Positions 38,201 through 51,503 are shown, counted from the stretch's first letter. The stretch: 64,000 bases of DNA from Hydractinia symbiolongicarpus (GCF_029227915.1 NC_079883.1:20770001-20834000), one strand, 5' to 3'. A program made the numbers and translations. The notes: generated by a model from the letters alone, not told the origin.

Positions 38201-41200
38201 TCTGTTAAAGTTAACTCGCTAAACTTAAAAAAATATAGTTTGCTATACACATAACGTAAGTCATACTACATATATTCAGCTCAACCACAGACTAAAAATC
38301 AATGTCCATAAAAACAATATTTTAAAAAGTATCATTATAAGAATACAACTATTCACTACATCTTAATGTAAATTGTTACCACTGCTGAAAGCAAAAATAA
38401 ATACTTTGTTGTTAAACTGTACAATTACCAAACAAAATGTTAAGTAAATAAATCATTTTCTGGTAGGTATTATTGTCTTCCTGTCATGTTCATAAGAATA
38501 TGTTAAAAGCGTGTTAGTGTGTCAATGTCCATTTTTGTCTTCCTGCCTGCTACAGAATTTCACTTTTTTCCAAAATAATCATTGAAACTAAATTTATAGT
38601 ATTAGTGGCATTTAAAACCACAATGACAGCTCCAATAAAGAAAATTCCATTTGTTTTTTGAACAACTTTACTTAGAAAAGGGTAAGCCATGGTCTTGAAA
38701 AGAAAAAAGAAAAACCACTATTTTAGGAAATAACATGCGACAAGAAGACAATAGGACCGGTGTTTGTACATAAGGAGTTTGTTTCATTAGTTTATAGTTA
38801 TGTTACTTGGTATGTACGTTGTTGCATTAATTTATCAAGCAAAAGTTGAGACAGCACTGGAGAAGAAGAAAGTTGTGGCAAGCACGTAAAAACAAATAAA
38901 AAACTTGTGAGTTTAAACAAAACGAATAACTTTAGCGTCATGTGTTTTGCATTAACTCAGAACCACATGTAAACACCTGTTCAAGGCTTGCAAAGCGAGT
39001 GAAAAAATGTCTTCTTCAAGATACAAAACTAATGCTTCAACATTAATTCTACCACAACTACAATGGAAACAACAACAACAATTATTGTTATGCCTACCTT
39101 AGTTAATTTCGTTATCATGTTTTTATAATCAACAATGCTGGCTGAAAGGTTTGTATTATCGTTTTGCAACTCTTGCAATCTAGTATCAATTGTGGTATTT
39201 CGTAAATTCTCAACTAAGTCTGATAAGTGTTTATTTTCTCGTTCCAGTCTCATGATGTCTGTTGACCTGTGAATGAAAAATCACACATAAGTTTTAAAAA
39301 AACATTTGCCAAATGCTAAAGTGTTTATTTAGTAGAATATATGTTACATTAGAAAACATTCAGGTATAAAAACATATAAGAAGCAACAAAATACTTACGT
39401 AGACTGATTATATTCCAAAAGCAAAGGCACGTTTAAGCCTACAAAACAAAATCAAAAAATTAATACTAAAGAAAGGGGTGTAAAAACGAAAAAAAAGAAA
39501 GGTTGTGATACCTTATTACATGAAAATAAGTAGTCAACTTAATAAAGTGGGATCAATTATGATACATGAAATTAACAGAAATTTATAAATTTCAGTATTG
39601 TATCTGGTCATTAACGCAAATTTAACAAAGCAAACATTTAATTCCCTTTCTCTAAATTAGATGAATTTAAGGCAAAGAAAGAACAACAGTAATTGGGTAC
39701 GTATAGGCAATCATTATTTTCCTGATATAACATTATAATACAGTAAAGGGGTTTAAACTAATCAAATTTTAGTTTTGTTGGCAAGTCTCCTTCAAAGTGT
39801 CTGTGATACCAGCTGCCTTCCATCTCGCCTTGATGATGCTTCCCCCCTTTTCTAATTTGAAATGTTCATAGATCTCCTTAATGACTTTCCCATGGGTTAA
39901 AAATTAAAAAGATTATCCCGAAATCATATAATTATATTTTCGAAAGGCAAATTCGCATTAGTTAGTTGACTAGTTATTTTATGTGTAATAAGATAAGTCA
40001 ATTTAAAAAAAAATTAAAAAACATACCATCATCTTGTTTTTGCATTTTTAATCCATCTAATTCGGCATTCATAACTGAACACGCAGACAAGCTGAAAAAA
40101 TAGTGATTATTTATACTATTTGATTTTTAATTAGCCTAGAGCAAAGACATTGTCACTTTAGTTTTCGCAAACTTTAAACGTGTTTCCTTTACTGCTTCAT
40201 ATTATAAGAGGATGTTGATTAGTTATTGACATCAATTTTTTAATGTATTCCACTGAGACCCAATATCCTTACAAGAGGTACAGAAAAACGATGTTTTGTT
40301 CCTGCATTAGGTAACTAGAGTTCACATGGAACTAAAATTCCTTTAAGTTCTTTAAACAAAGCCAACACGATGGCTTCTGAACCTACAAGTTATTGACTAA
40401 GATCCTTTACCTTCTGCAGTAGTTAATTGAAAGGACATGATTTTATACATTTTTTAACCAGCACTTTAAGCTCTACAGAATTGAGGATACATATTACAAT
40501 AAAAAATAAATAAATAAATAAGACAGCTTGTTAGTGTCATCAGGAGGAATCTCCATCTATGGTTACAGTTTTGAACCATAATTGGGAAAAACTAAATTCA
40601 ACACATTTTTCTCAAACTTACCCAATATGTATAGGACCAGTTAGGATAAATTTCTTAAAATGGCAATGTAGTTGCAATATTTAACAGGACAAGAAATTAA
40701 CAAACCTCTCTTGTTTTTCAATACTTAGTTTTGCCACTTCATCCACCAAATCACGTATTTTATTTTGATCTTCCTGTCGCTCTTCCATTAGAAGTTTTAC
40801 TTGAGCATATAATCTGTTGTTTTCTTCCTCTAGGTGAGCTGAGGAAAGGAAAAACTTTGTTACAAAATCATGTGATCAGAAAAAAGGGCAACCATATAAA
40901 AAAGGTTGTCAGAAAGAATGTTCACAAAAGGACATCCGAAAAAACGTCCCTTTCATTCAAGAGTTTTAAAATATAAAAATAACAAACAAAGGTTCCTTAT
41001 TGGTATGTTGCTAATGATGCAAAACATGTACAAAAGATCTGAATTATACAGAACATAAATCTTTCTCACCAAATCGAGACATTTTAGAATTAGAACCAGC
41101 AACTTTTTCTTCCAATACAAGTTTGGATTCATAAAGTACATCTGACTGTTCTTTTATTTCCTGCAGTTAGAAAAGTTAAAACATTCAGCACACAGACATG

Positions 41201-44200
41201 TCATTAAATTAAAAAAACAACAAAAAACACACAACACACAACTGTTGCAGAAACTTACCAAGTAACTTTTCTTGTAGAATTCCATATCTCTGACTTTTTC
41301 TTTCAACTTTGTATTTTCATTTTGAATTTTAGTGGTGTTTTCCAACTACAAAAAATGAAGTGAAAAATATTCAAAATACAGAAAACATCAAACAAATTTT
41401 TCTTTGGAGGTTCAAAAATTGTGTACACCTGAATATTGGATTTACATTGCATATACAGACCTTGTCTCTCAACTGAATTTATAATTTGGTAATTTTTTTG
41501 TAATTTCTAAAAAATGCTGTCTGATGATTGATTTCCTGCTACTAAGTCAGAGGGTTTTATGAACTTTTTTTTTTGACCTGACATATTTGTCAGGGAACAT
41601 CTCACTGTATTGACACTCTGAGGCCATCACACTCTCTTAACCACAGTTTCCAAGACATAGTATATTAGCATTTACAGAAAAAATGCATTACAGTATTACT
41701 TAAGACATGGTATCTCAAACTTAGTAAGGCTAATATTAATGCCAGGTAAAAAAAGACAGAATAAGAAAAGTGTCAGTTTAAATTATTTAAGTTTCTTTTA
41801 TTTTATGTTGTGGATAATCGCACAGTTAATTGTCTAGCCAGAATGGACTCTTATCTTGCAAGTAGCATAAACAAACCCAATATCAAAACATTCATGAGAA
41901 ACCTTTATTATTTGCCTGTATATCATTGGTAACAAACTGTTTAGATTCTAATTTTTTACTACAAAACTTGTTTTTGAAAAGAAATGTCTTGTTTTATGAA
42001 GAGGTCTTTCTGTTGAAACTGCCAAAGGAAAAGTTACCTGCACTTTAACAATATCAAGTTCATCTCTGTATGACTTTGCCCAACCAGCCTCATTCACTAA
42101 TTCTTTATTCTAGAAAAAGACAAAAAAAAAAATGCTGTAAAAAAGTAAACACACAAAGAAATAACAAATAAGAAAATATCTTACCTCCAATCTGATATTA
42201 TCAAGCTGTAACTTCATCTGTTCAAGTTCTTCTTTCAGCTCTGCAACTAAAGCATGTCGGTCGTCTCTACAATAGTAGTGCAAAATTTATAGACTCTTTA
42301 TACCATTTATATTTACAGTCAGTTATTAAGCAAATGAAATATAATAACTAAATAAAACCAGACTTACAGTTCTGATTGTATGGTTTGCATTCTCTGTCGA
42401 TTAGCTTGTAAGATATTAGTTGATCTAAAACTGGTACGGGGACTTAGTGGATTACGGGGACGAAATCTTGGTGACTCCTAGAATAATTAATACAATGCAA
42501 TTGCTAATTATTTCAAAGAAATATTCTGTTTTCTAAAAATAAGAATGATATAAACTTATACCTCAACAACATCCATCTCTTCCCCAGTTTCATGAACAAG
42601 AGCAAGATCCAGCATTGCCTACAAATAACAAGCATGCTAAATTTCCTTCTTAGGATATGTAAAATCAGCAAGCTCTGAAAAATAATTGTCTCTTGTGACA
42701 ATTCCAGGAAATTTGATAACAAAGTATATTGCAATAATTTTTACTTACTTGAAGTGTTACATCACTAACGCTAACAATCAATAAATTTAAATAGCTATTA
42801 GACATTATCGCTAACTATATGTAATATTATATCACCAAATTTAATATTATATCTCTTACAAATTCATCACTGCATAAATACAACTAGCTATATAGCTATT
42901 TTGGAATGGAACTATGTATCGATTCAGAGACTTTGGGGAACAGATGGTTATTTTCTAGGTAAAGAAAGAAAATAAAAGATTCAAATGATCAAGTAAGTTT
43001 AGCTAGTTAACTACCTGGATTTTTAGAATTAGTCAGCATTATTTTTTACAAGATCATGTATCTAGAGAATAAGGCAAGGTGGTGTCAATTTTGGTTGAGC
43101 ATGTGGATTGTTTGTGTGTTGTTTACTTTCATAAGACTCGCGCTTGTTGTAGTTCTTACTTGAAGAAACTGTAGCACTTTTTGTTAAAAACAAAGTTTGT
43201 TATCAAACCAGTGAACCAAAGAGTTTAACAGGGGATGTGCTTTCATGTAGTTCATGTTGCAAAGAAAGAGTCTGTGTCACTTTCTATCCTAAACAAACTT
43301 GGCAACAAAACCAGGAAGGGTTTGGGGCATTGGCAATTTTTTCTTTTATAATATACATATAAGTTTGAGTTGTGCAAAAATTGAGGAGACACAAACCCAG
43401 TAAAGAAAAATAAGAAAGGCTTTCAACCTTATTGAAGATAAAAGTTAAGTATACACTTTTTTAACAAGCTCTAGGCCCAGCACTCTAAGTTGCTTATTTT
43501 TAAAAATTTTAGCATTGAGTGTTACCAATAGTTGATTTTAATAAATTTCTTATCTATAAAATTTTACTTTAGCTACTAAATTTTAATATTCATGAACACA
43601 TAAGAAAAATTAATTGTACATGTTTTTAACTCTCTAAATTCATCAGAAAATCAATCTTTAATTTTGTTTTCTCAGAAATTGTTACTAATTTTCCTGACAA
43701 TTAAACCTCGTGTTTTTTTTATGTTTTCATAAACATGGGAATGTAAGAACAAACTTTTAAGAATTATCCAAAAGGTTCAAGTTTCTTCTGCAAACACTTT
43801 CTTTCTTATGGTAGATAAAAAAGGTACCACTTCTACCCACATGTTAGCAACTAGAAAAAAGTAATAATTCAAACATTTTAATCCTGTAGAAGCTAAAATG
43901 AATACATCAACATTTGTATTCATATTATTGTATAAAGAAAATTGTTAAAGCAAACAGCTAATCAAAAACTAATAAAAGGATTTGTTTACCTGGAAAAAAA
44001 ATTTTTTGTCAAAGTTTATTCCCTCTTTAAAGCACATGCAAAATGCCAAATTTTATAAGAGGCTGACCAATGTGGTACATCTAAGACACTCAGCATGTGC
44101 TTTATGCTGCATGTGCTAAAATGTTCCTGAAAAAGCCTGTATATCTTGAGAAACAATAAAAATCTTTCAAAAAAATAACAAAGATTTCTCCTAGACAACT

Positions 44201-47200
44201 TTTCAAGGTCTTTCGTCTGAGTTCGACCAGTTGTTTTTGTAGCAATCAAGCTTTAAGAACATGTCACACAAGTATTGCTTAAGTGAACTGTCATTTGCTG
44301 TTATATAGAATGATGTGCGCTTTATAGAAAAAAAACTTCTTACAAAAAAACGTTAGGAATGAAACAATTAATCCTAAAATGTATAATACTCTTTTCAAGA
44401 TACATGATAATTTTATAGTTAACAAAAATTAAGCTTTAAAAAAAAGTTATAATTTAACTGGTGTGGGAAAATTAGTTGTGCAAGCTAGCTATATTGTGTC
44501 AAAGTGTCTAAATATGATATTTTTGATACTGCAGCAGTTTTGTGTAATATAAAGAAATCTGTGGTCAAGCATAACTCCTGGCACATTACTGAAAAGAATC
44601 TAACGTACTTAGATGAAACAGGACTTGTTCTTTCCACTAGTGTATTGTATGTTGTGTGGCTTGTGTAACAGGGCTTTAAGTGACACAAAAACAAAAAATA
44701 CCCCCATATCTACATGTAAATTAACTTATTACATCCTCTTCCCCAACTGCAAGGTTGGCAAATTAAACAACCACAACTAAATTATTCCAAAAGCAACAGC
44801 TAGCTATCTAACTTCCCTCAAACATTTTTCCCACTGGTCATAATATAAATAATAATCCCATAGCTTTTCCCCAACGCAACCAATGCGTCCAAAAGAAGCA
44901 TATCTAAATAAGTTTGGTCTGGACAGGGCCGCATGGCCTTATTGCAAATCCATTTCTATTTAGCAAAAATGTTTTCATCTGATTATCAATAAATAGTTAT
45001 CGTTAATTATAATTTCTTATCAAATTCCATGAAATCATCACATTAAGCTCTCTTCAGACAATAATTTTTCTTTTCAATATAATAATTTTTAATATTTTTT
45101 TAAATTATAATTTTTTTTGACAAGATGAGCATTTGTTTACAGGGCCTGGAAGACAGAAGTTCAACAATAATATCAATGTGTCTGTCCTTATCCACATCAA
45201 AGTTAGAATTAGTTAAATCATCCTCATTTTATATTTGTGGCTGCTAACTTGAACAAATCAAATTAAGTATCTCTACTGCATATCAATGAGCACTTACTAG
45301 AACTGACTATAGCTATAATAGTGGATTTGTATTAGAGTTTAACACCTAAAATAATTTTTATTTGAAATTTTGTATAAGAAAAAAAGTTGTTTACCTCAAC
45401 ATAATCATCTCTTTGTTCTAAAACATTTTGCAACTGATAATACAAACTTTCAGAGAGATTAACAAGATCCCTAAAAAATATTAAGGAATATTGATGCAAT
45501 AAATTTTGTACTTTAGTTAAGTTTATCGATATGCCAGTTGATAATATAAAAAAGTCAAACAGGCTTAAACATCCAGAATTTTATAAATATAAATTGGAAA
45601 TAGAAATTTAATACTTGGTTCAATTTTAGTCAAAAATAATACAAGGTTATGTGTGGGGTCTTTTTTTGTTTACTGTGCACCAATTTTTGTTGAAGCAGTA
45701 ATTTTCGAGAACAATATAGACTAACAATCATACTAGGTAACCATCACACAATAGTAACATGCACTTTCTGTTTTTCATGTATTAATTTTATAAAGAGGAG
45801 CATTTACCATCAGTTGTTGGTATAATTGGAGATTGTAATGATGGTACATCTTAATGTTACTGATGAATGGCAAGTTTTACAATTGTTTGGTGAAAAAGAC
45901 CAGGAAAAAGGGAGGAAGGCTGACACAGCTATTTGCAGGGTGTAATCCAGAAATATAAAATAGGGAAGGCTCAATCCCAAATAGGAATTTCATCAAGGTT
46001 TTATTAGGCATTATTGAAATCTTATTCCTTCACCACTTGCATAAAATGGGCTAAAGGTCCCATATTTTGTAGTGAATATAATCTGAGAACGCTGGATTAC
46101 ACACTGATTTGTATCGCTTTTGAAAAAAGCCATTAAGAAAATCATTCAAATCTTATAAATCCCATATAGTCATGGCATACATGTTCAGGGTCATTAGACA
46201 GGCTTAAATAAAGCATACACTTACTCTTGGGAAAGCTCTGGTAACTCACTGGCACGATAGGGTATCACATTTTCAGAATTTTCTGTTATCTAAGAAGACA
46301 AGCAGGTATGTAAAACACTTTACAAAGAGACTTATTGCCAATATGAAAGAGCGAAAATAATACCTCTTGGATAGATGCAACTAAACCACGTTGAACATCA
46401 ACAGTTAATTCTTTAATATGCTCAATGAATTCCTCTTTCTTTTCACACTAAAAACCAAATGGTATATTTTTAGCATTGAACATAGTATTAGCACTTAAAA
46501 ATGTTTGTTTCCTGTCCAGGGTTAGGCAACAAATCTGAAAACCAGGAGGTGGGTGTAAGAAATCCAAACATCATCTTAGAAACCTTCTGTACAAAGCTGA
46601 AAAACCTTTCTTTGATAAAAAATTGTCAAAAAGCTTGCAGCCTGAACATTGCTTTTCATTTGAATTCGAAAAACGCGGATTGTGTTTGGGTTGGTTTTTA
46701 TACCAATATAAAATTACCTGGTCAGAGAAAAAAACATTTTCCCAACTCTCAAAGGATTCTATTTCAACATTATTTTCAACTTTAAGAGCATTTTTATTGT
46801 ATTTAGGAAATTGAAAAGTGTGGTAAAATTTGAGAACTTTCCTAAGCAGAATTTCAAAAGCTTTTCCGACTCTTTTGCGAAGGAAGGTTTGACAACAAAG
46901 AAATTTAAAAGAGAAAAAAACAAAAAACATAATCTAACAACTAGAAAAAAAGGGGCCTGAAAAAAAAAAACATATTAAGAAAAAGTATTTGAAATGAGAT
47001 TTACAGATTTTTTTAACTTTCTAGGGGTTTTAAGGAATTTTCAGAAACGATGTCCACTTTTAATTAGCCAAACTAAAGCATTGATATGATAAAACAACAT
47101 TATCTTTGGTCATAAAGAATAAAAGTTTTTTCAACATACTTAAAAACTAACATACCTGTATTGCACAACCAAGAATCAACAATAAGATCGTACTCATTTC

Positions 47201-50200
47201 AGAGTGACTTAATTCTACAAGAGAGTTTGATTTGAATAAGTCTATTAATATTTTTGCATTCTTATATTTCTTATGTTTCACAAAAGTAACAGTTTTTACC
47301 AAATACAGCCTGCAGTATTTTTTGTTTTTAAGCCTATACCACAGGTTCGATTTCCGTTTTTGATTTAGCCCACAATAAGCTGTGATTTTATATTTGCCAT
47401 TAAAATGATGAAAAAAATCAGTTTGGGCACAATATTATTAATTTTAGGCTCAGGGTGAAATCATAGCCCTGTCTTTCATCCAGAGGTGTAAGGACACACA
47501 GAAAATTATTCAAGATTTTACTGAGATTTTAGTCCAGGCAAAAACTTGGGCCCAGTCGAAAAATATGCTGCACGACACCTCAAACTAAATTAAACTACAA
47601 GATATTTGAAATGCATCGCATATTAAGAAATATGTGATGCATTTCAAACAGGTGTTAAACAATTCATTCATGTGAAAGAGCTGAAAGATTTTCCATAACC
47701 TCCTCCATAACCTTACCATTGTTTGGTTCTTTCGCTAGCATCAAAATATCTGGAATCTTCAAAACAACTATCTGTTGAAGTTTCTCCTAGAAAACGAGTT
47801 GTAAAACATCAAGCTAAAGGTTTTTTTTAACTAACAGACATTAGAAAAAGAATTAAATAAAAGTAATTTGTTTCATTGGAAAGGAAGTAATATATGTCAA
47901 TAAAGTTGGAAAAAATAATGCTGAAAGGTTTATTAATTTGAAAGAATGCACCTTTTAGTCCAAACAACTTTTCGTGACAACCCTGTTAAGTCAATTGATA
48001 AGAAAAGGTGTCCTGCTTAAAACTCTACTTCCATGCATCCCAAATTTCACCACATTTGCCAAAGTAATTTATGATGTTCAGTCAACCATGTAAAAAATTT
48101 TATTGCGTGAAAACAATTATATAACAATTTTTCCCTAGTTTTTTGATGATTTTAAGGTTTTTGCCATAATGTTGACCATATTTGCATTGCCACCCATTAA
48201 GAGTTACGTAAATTTTTTTTTTGTGTCAAATTTTCCGAGGTCCCAAGGTATTGAAAATTCAACAGACACTTTGAATATAAAAGGACATTTTTTCTCATTT
48301 GAGTCATGCCAACAATCATATTGTTTATTTTACAATAAACATTTTTTTGAAGTTTTACAAGGATGCACATTAGTCTGATAGCCTTCAGAAAAGGAACTAG
48401 ACCAAAGCATTGACTAACCTAGATAGATAACATAACGCAGTTAGCTTTTTTGCTTTAAAATATATGTTTAGATCAGTTCAAAGAAACATTGGGTTACAAC
48501 ATTCAAATTGCAATCGATCAGACTTGACTATGCTAGCGAGCAGATGAACATTAAGACTTTCGTCACTGTTCAATCATAATAGAAATTTTAAAACAAAAAA
48601 GGAGAGGTTTAAAAATAGGCTCAAAAATCTTGCAATTCAAGTAACTTATTTTTTTAGGAAAAATTTCCATATGGGAATTACTTTGATTGAAAAAAGTATA
48701 AAAACATAATTAGTAAATCTTTTTCATCTCCTAGGTGCAACAATGAAACAAATAATTCCACAGGCATTAAAGCTTTTGTCTTTTTATCTTTTATCAAATT
48801 AGTGCTAACAAAAACAGTACATGTGGGGCTTCTGTGTAATTATAATTTTTAACAACAGTCTCAAATAGAATCAAAACAAAATAAAGTGTATCCTTGTTTA
48901 ATAATTAATATTAACTCTTTAGAAATGGTTACAGCTGTACATGCTGTATGCTAGAACAAAATAAGTCCATCAACGTTTCATTTTTTTAACAATGATTGCT
49001 TGGATATTCTAAGGTCTACTTTTTAAGAATCTTGTTTAAATTTTTATGTAAGAATTCAAGAATAATACATCTGTATGAAGAACTGTGTGGACCAGAGAGA
49101 GATACACACAGTTGCAAAATGTTTAATAAGAACATTTGAAAACAATTTCAGACTTCTGCAATGGCAAATGTTCTTTTTTAGTAGCAACAAGTGAAACATT
49201 CCAAAAGAGCAATTTACTGGGAGGAGGCTTCATGGATATTCATGTATTATTAATAAAATCTTCTTGAAGCATGATAAAACGTAATCAATAGTAATGACAA
49301 AACCTATATCAGTAAAATTAAAATTTGATTAGAAACATCAATAGATACATAATTGATTTTTTCTCACATTTACACCTCCTCTGAAATTACGAAGTATTGG
49401 TATTGGCTTAAATGATAAACAAACATCATAAAAAAGATGTGGACATAAAAAATTAACAAATATTAAAAGATATTCTGTGGTAACAGATGTTTCAAAGTTT
49501 ACACACATCAGCTTAGTCATTGACAACAAGATGACAATCCTGTCAAGGGAATCTAACACAATTTGGTTGTGTAAAAAATAAATTATTGCAAAATGAGTCC
49601 CTCTTTGAAAAAAGTACTTCATGATAGCAAGAAATACTTTTAGTTAAGTAACATTGCCAGCATATAGAAAATCTAATATATGAAACAAAATAACAACCAC
49701 TCTAGTTTTTTGGTGATTACAGTTTAAACTTACGCTTGCAATTCTAAGTTACAGATAAATCACTACGTTTATACATATCACTACATTTATACATAAAAGT
49801 AATGAAAATAACACCATATTTTTCAAAAAGATTTTTGTATAATGTCCAATCAATATAATTTGTCAAACAGATTTATTTAATCACAAAATTAAACATGATG
49901 TAAATAAAATAAAAAATGGTTTAACACATCTGATGCAGCCTTTTCATTTTTTTTGTTGTCATGTCAGCAACTGACTATGAACCAAAGTTAAACCTATAGC
50001 ATTTGTTTTGGCGATTGCCAACTGTGACAGAAAATACATATAAGTGGGCCTATAAAAAACTGAACAAAGAATTACATACAAGTGACTATATCCAAACAAA
50101 AATGCTTATTTTTCCAGTCAAGAAAAAAACAATCCTTAAACCTGTATAAAAACCTGTATGAAATGAAAATTTCATGTTTTACTTACACAGCAGAGGGAAA

Positions 50201-51153
50201 ATTAAAGAACATACCAAATAAAATCTTTTAATGCTATGTAAAATTTCTGCTAGGTTATGTGCCCTCGAAGTGATATCATTAATACCAGCATTCTGGAGAC
50301 GTAGACCACTGAATACAGTTGGGTCACTGAAAGAACAGATAATATCTAATAAGAAGAATTGCAGAAAATGGAAGTGCACATAAGGTGAACTATAGAAACA
50401 GAAAAACATTTGAAAAAAACAGAAGAAATGTCATTTTTAGTGCTTACATAAGTGTTAAAACTTTGTTAAGTAGAACGCCATTTGATAAATCTACATTTGA
50501 TGTTATTGGAGCATCCAAATAAGATTGAATCTAAAACATCAACATAACATGTCAGAAAGTTTTAGTACGATGCAATGAGTGCAGCATATCCTTTTCATTG
50601 AAAAAAAACAACTTAAATGTTAAAATTTAAGTTCAGCATTTCTTTTATGAAGTTCAGCCTTTCTAATTTAAACAGACAATCCGCAATTACCAACGCGAAG
50701 GTCGACATGTTAACAAAGCAGTAACATGATATAACATATGACATTGGCAAATTATTGCTGAGCCAAAAAAAATTGAATTAAAAAGGCTAAGATTGCAAAC
50801 CATATACATAAAAACCATATACATTAAACCTATACTATGCACTGTTAAACTTATATGTCAAATATTTTACCATATAGCAACATATTTTTATTTCTCTATT
50901 TAAAAAGGTTAATTTTGAAGTGTGCCTTGCATCCCCTAATGCATAAATGAACATTCACTAATGATCACATCAGTTTCTTTCTCTATTATATAAGGTATTT
51001 ATATACATTTTGATGCTCATTAACATCTATGAGATGCACTAAAAAATTTATTTTAAATTTTACAACGTCTAGTCTGTATAGATCAAAAATTCTACTTACC
51101 CATATTACAAGAGGACTCTTCAGAAAATCATCAGAATTTGTGGGTGAACTCAT
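17296..51153 (-). CDS. CCDC88-family (Girdin/Daple) HOOK-domain coiled-coil scaffold, 60 coding exons
   Basis: This is a single minus-strand gene from ATG at 51153-51151 to TAA at 17298-17296. Sixty exons joined by GT-AG introns with full phase agreement give 6,864 coding bases, about 2,287 residues. Order: HOOK domain (about 1-200), linker rich in Ser/Pro/Arg, coiled coil (about 240-1,830), basic segment, then a Ser-rich disordered tail ending WYEYGSV. Vertebrate CCDC88A/B/C share this order, and the C-terminus nearly matches Daple's WYEYGCV, which binds the Dishevelled PDZ domain. Family proteins link microtubules/dynein and membranes to actin, G-protein and non-canonical Wnt signalling. 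Expected here: a cytoplasmic scaffold near centrosomes, basal bodies or cell junctions. The protein is longer than human Daple (2,028), and the excess lies in the coiled coil. A Daple/Girdin ancestor-type single gene is the likely identity. Block-by-block exons follow in separate entries. Confidence 0.92.
23483..35596 (-). CDS. CCDC88 exons 22-48: array of phase-2 coiled-coil exons
   Basis: Exons: 35513-35596, 34071-34154, 33909-33992, 33016-33111, 32351-32485, 32067-32150, 31744-31851, 31405-31488, 31063-31185, 30890-30973, 30354-30446, 30181-30264, 28943-29077, 28229-28405, 27943-28035, 27673-27765, 27385-27480, 26821-26904, 26614-26676, 26395-26469, 25708-26052, 25415-25477, 25209-25301, 24677-24763, 24447-24530, 23894-24028, 23483-23650. 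Every one starts and ends in phase 2, usually splitting an Arg, Lys or Gln codon. Nine are exactly 84 nt, two are 63 and one is 168. Each encodes a short coiled-coil module that typically begins V/I/L-x-x-L and ends I-x-x-L-E-x-(K/R/Q), with a KDEKI or KEEEI motif near the end. The modules are too diverged to order by eye but look like descendants of one exon. Any of them could be skipped without a frame change. Confidence 0.85.
26517..26561 (+). repeat. Compound microsatellite (CATT)n(CT)n(CA)n
   Basis: About five CATT units are followed by a CT run and a CA run in the CCDC88 intron between the exons at 26395-26469 and 26614-26676. Confidence 0.85.
29353..29869. mobile_element. Non-autonomous TIR element (MITE), pogo/Tigger-like ends
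   Basis: The left end CAGTGAAATCTC and right end GAGATTTCACTG are perfect inverted repeats, flanked on both sides by TA, the target-site duplication of Tc1/mariner/pogo transposons. Ends starting CAGTGAAA are typical of pogo/Tigger families. The 517-bp interior holds only short unrelated open frames, so this is a deletion derivative that needs a transposase in trans. It sits in the intron between the CCDC88 exons at 28943-29077 and 30181-30264. Confidence 0.8.
34679..34814 (+). mobile_element. Mini-Helitron (136 bp) in a CCDC88 intron
   Basis: It begins TCTATATTATAATAC and ends with a hairpin (CCCATGG-ATCTT-CCACGGG) about ten bases before CTAG, and lies between a host A and a host T. These are the hallmarks of Helitrons: 5' TC, 3' CTRR with a subterminal hairpin, A|T target and no duplication. 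A second diverged copy at 36896 shares both ends. It is too small to encode anything. Flanking 16-bp arms (34661-34676 and 34816-34831) are perfect inverted repeats of each other; that palindrome is not part of the second copy. Confidence 0.7.
34863..34931. ncRNA. Near-perfect 69-nt hairpin, candidate small-RNA precursor
   Basis: Arms 34863-34886 and 34908-34931 are 24-nt perfect inverted repeats. The stem can extend inward by one G-T pair and four more pairs, leaving an 11-nt loop. The size and near-perfect pairing match cnidarian pre-miRNAs, which are often almost fully complementary. On the plus strand the inner G-T can pair as G-U; on the minus strand, the host gene's transcript, it is a C/A mismatch. 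It could equally be a very small fold-back transposon relic. There is no direct evidence for transcription or processing. Confidence 0.35.
36082..42618 (-). CDS. CCDC88 exons 9-21: linker and first part of the coiled coil
   Basis: Exons: 42562-42618, 42368-42477, 42185-42266, 42038-42109, 41259-41345, 41070-41160, 40706-40838, 40027-40091, 39399-39438, 39098-39266, 37464-37502, 36475-36674, 36082-36180. Exon 10 encodes a Pro/Arg/Ser linker (SPRFRPRNPLSPRTSFR) where vertebrate Daple also has a Ser/Pro linker. Exons 11-15 are strongly conserved coiled coil: AKSYRDELD, KVRDMEFYKKSYLE, LVLEEKVAGSNSKM (vertebrate: ARSARxYRDELD, KLHDxxFYKARxEE, MLEEQL). The small 39-nt exon 37464-37502 encodes TADGKTSKYK, which aligns with SGSDTKYK of human Daple just before a repeated coiled-coil segment. 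Intron phases vary here (0, 1 and 2), unlike the next block. Intron 20, between 36475 and 36180, is phase 2 and opens the all-phase-2 series. Confidence 0.85.
36896..36979 (+). mobile_element. Second, shorter mini-Helitron copy (84 bp)
   Basis: It starts TCTATATTATACTGC with a TGTCTGTCTGTGAG block and ends GGGCTTACAGCTAG, matching both ends of the element at 34679-34814. It is flanked by A on the left and T on the right. The middle is deleted and the terminal hairpin is degraded. It lies in the intron between the CCDC88 exons 36475-36674 and 37464-37502. Confidence 0.55.
45395..51153 (-). CDS. CCDC88 exons 1-8: HOOK domain
   Basis: Exons (high to low): 51100-51153, 50448-50530, 50215-50326, 47717-47786, 47156-47214, 46364-46447, 46225-46289, 45395-45470. 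They read MSSPTNSDDFLKSPLVIW, then a segment with SNGVLLNKVLTLIDP, then LQQIVVLKIPDILML, then ILLLILGCAIQ, then CEKKEEFIEHIKEL, then VASIQEITENSENVIPY, and end LEQRDDYVE. This is the calponin-homology-like HOOK fold as in Girdin and Daple, where the same landmarks occur (SPLVTWV, LGCAVQC-KKEEFIE, HIQEVT-NQENV, RDE). In related proteins the HOOK domain binds dynein light intermediate chain or microtubules. The first in-frame ATG (51153) is used; the open frame upstream starts only with GTG. Introns 3 (2.4 kb) and 8 (2.8 kb) are the longest here and show no coding content. Confidence 0.9.
47605..47648. repeat. Inverted repeat, 20-bp stem with 4-nt loop
   Basis: Arms 47605-47624 and 47629-47648 pair fully apart from one G-T position. 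It lies in the CCDC88 intron between exons 47156-47214 and 47717-47786. Confidence 0.8.
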
Positions 51154-51468
51154 GACAGTGTTTCTTTTCACATTTTGGAATTATCAACAACATATGGAAA
51201 AAGTATGATATATATATACAAAAGAAATCTGTATTGTTGGAAATGCAATTGCACTGGCTTGATTCTGATGTTGATATGTAATTGAATATTCTGAAAAATA
51301 ACAACAAATATTATTATATAACGTCATATGGTATATTATACTTGTGAACTCCGAAAGCACTAAACAATCTAAAGCATAAGAAAATCCTAACTCAAATTGA
51401 ACCAGAAAGATTACCCAACAAAATTATTTTGTTAACAATATTATTATAGTGCAGTTTTTTATGTTGAC

Positions 51469-51503
51469 AATCTTGGAATTGAGAAAAGCTCAATTCCAAG
51501 ATT
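51469..51503. repeat. Hairpin with 15-bp perfect arms and 5-nt loop
   Basis: AATCTTGGAATTGAG (51469-51483) and its exact reverse complement (51489-51503) are separated by AAAAG and followed by a T run on the plus strand. It lies about 320 bases upstream of the CCDC88 start codon. Confidence 0.85.

Noticed and set aside
42740-42775. Possible micro-exon upstream of CCDC88 exon 9 (donor GTAAGT present)
   Set aside because: The candidate lengths (16 or 22 nt) would break the frame that the neighbouring exons keep.
45395-45470. Suspected one-base frameshift in a short A-run of CCDC88 exon 8
   Set aside because: On recounting, the run is four A's, the exon is 76 nt, and the reading frame and phases are intact.
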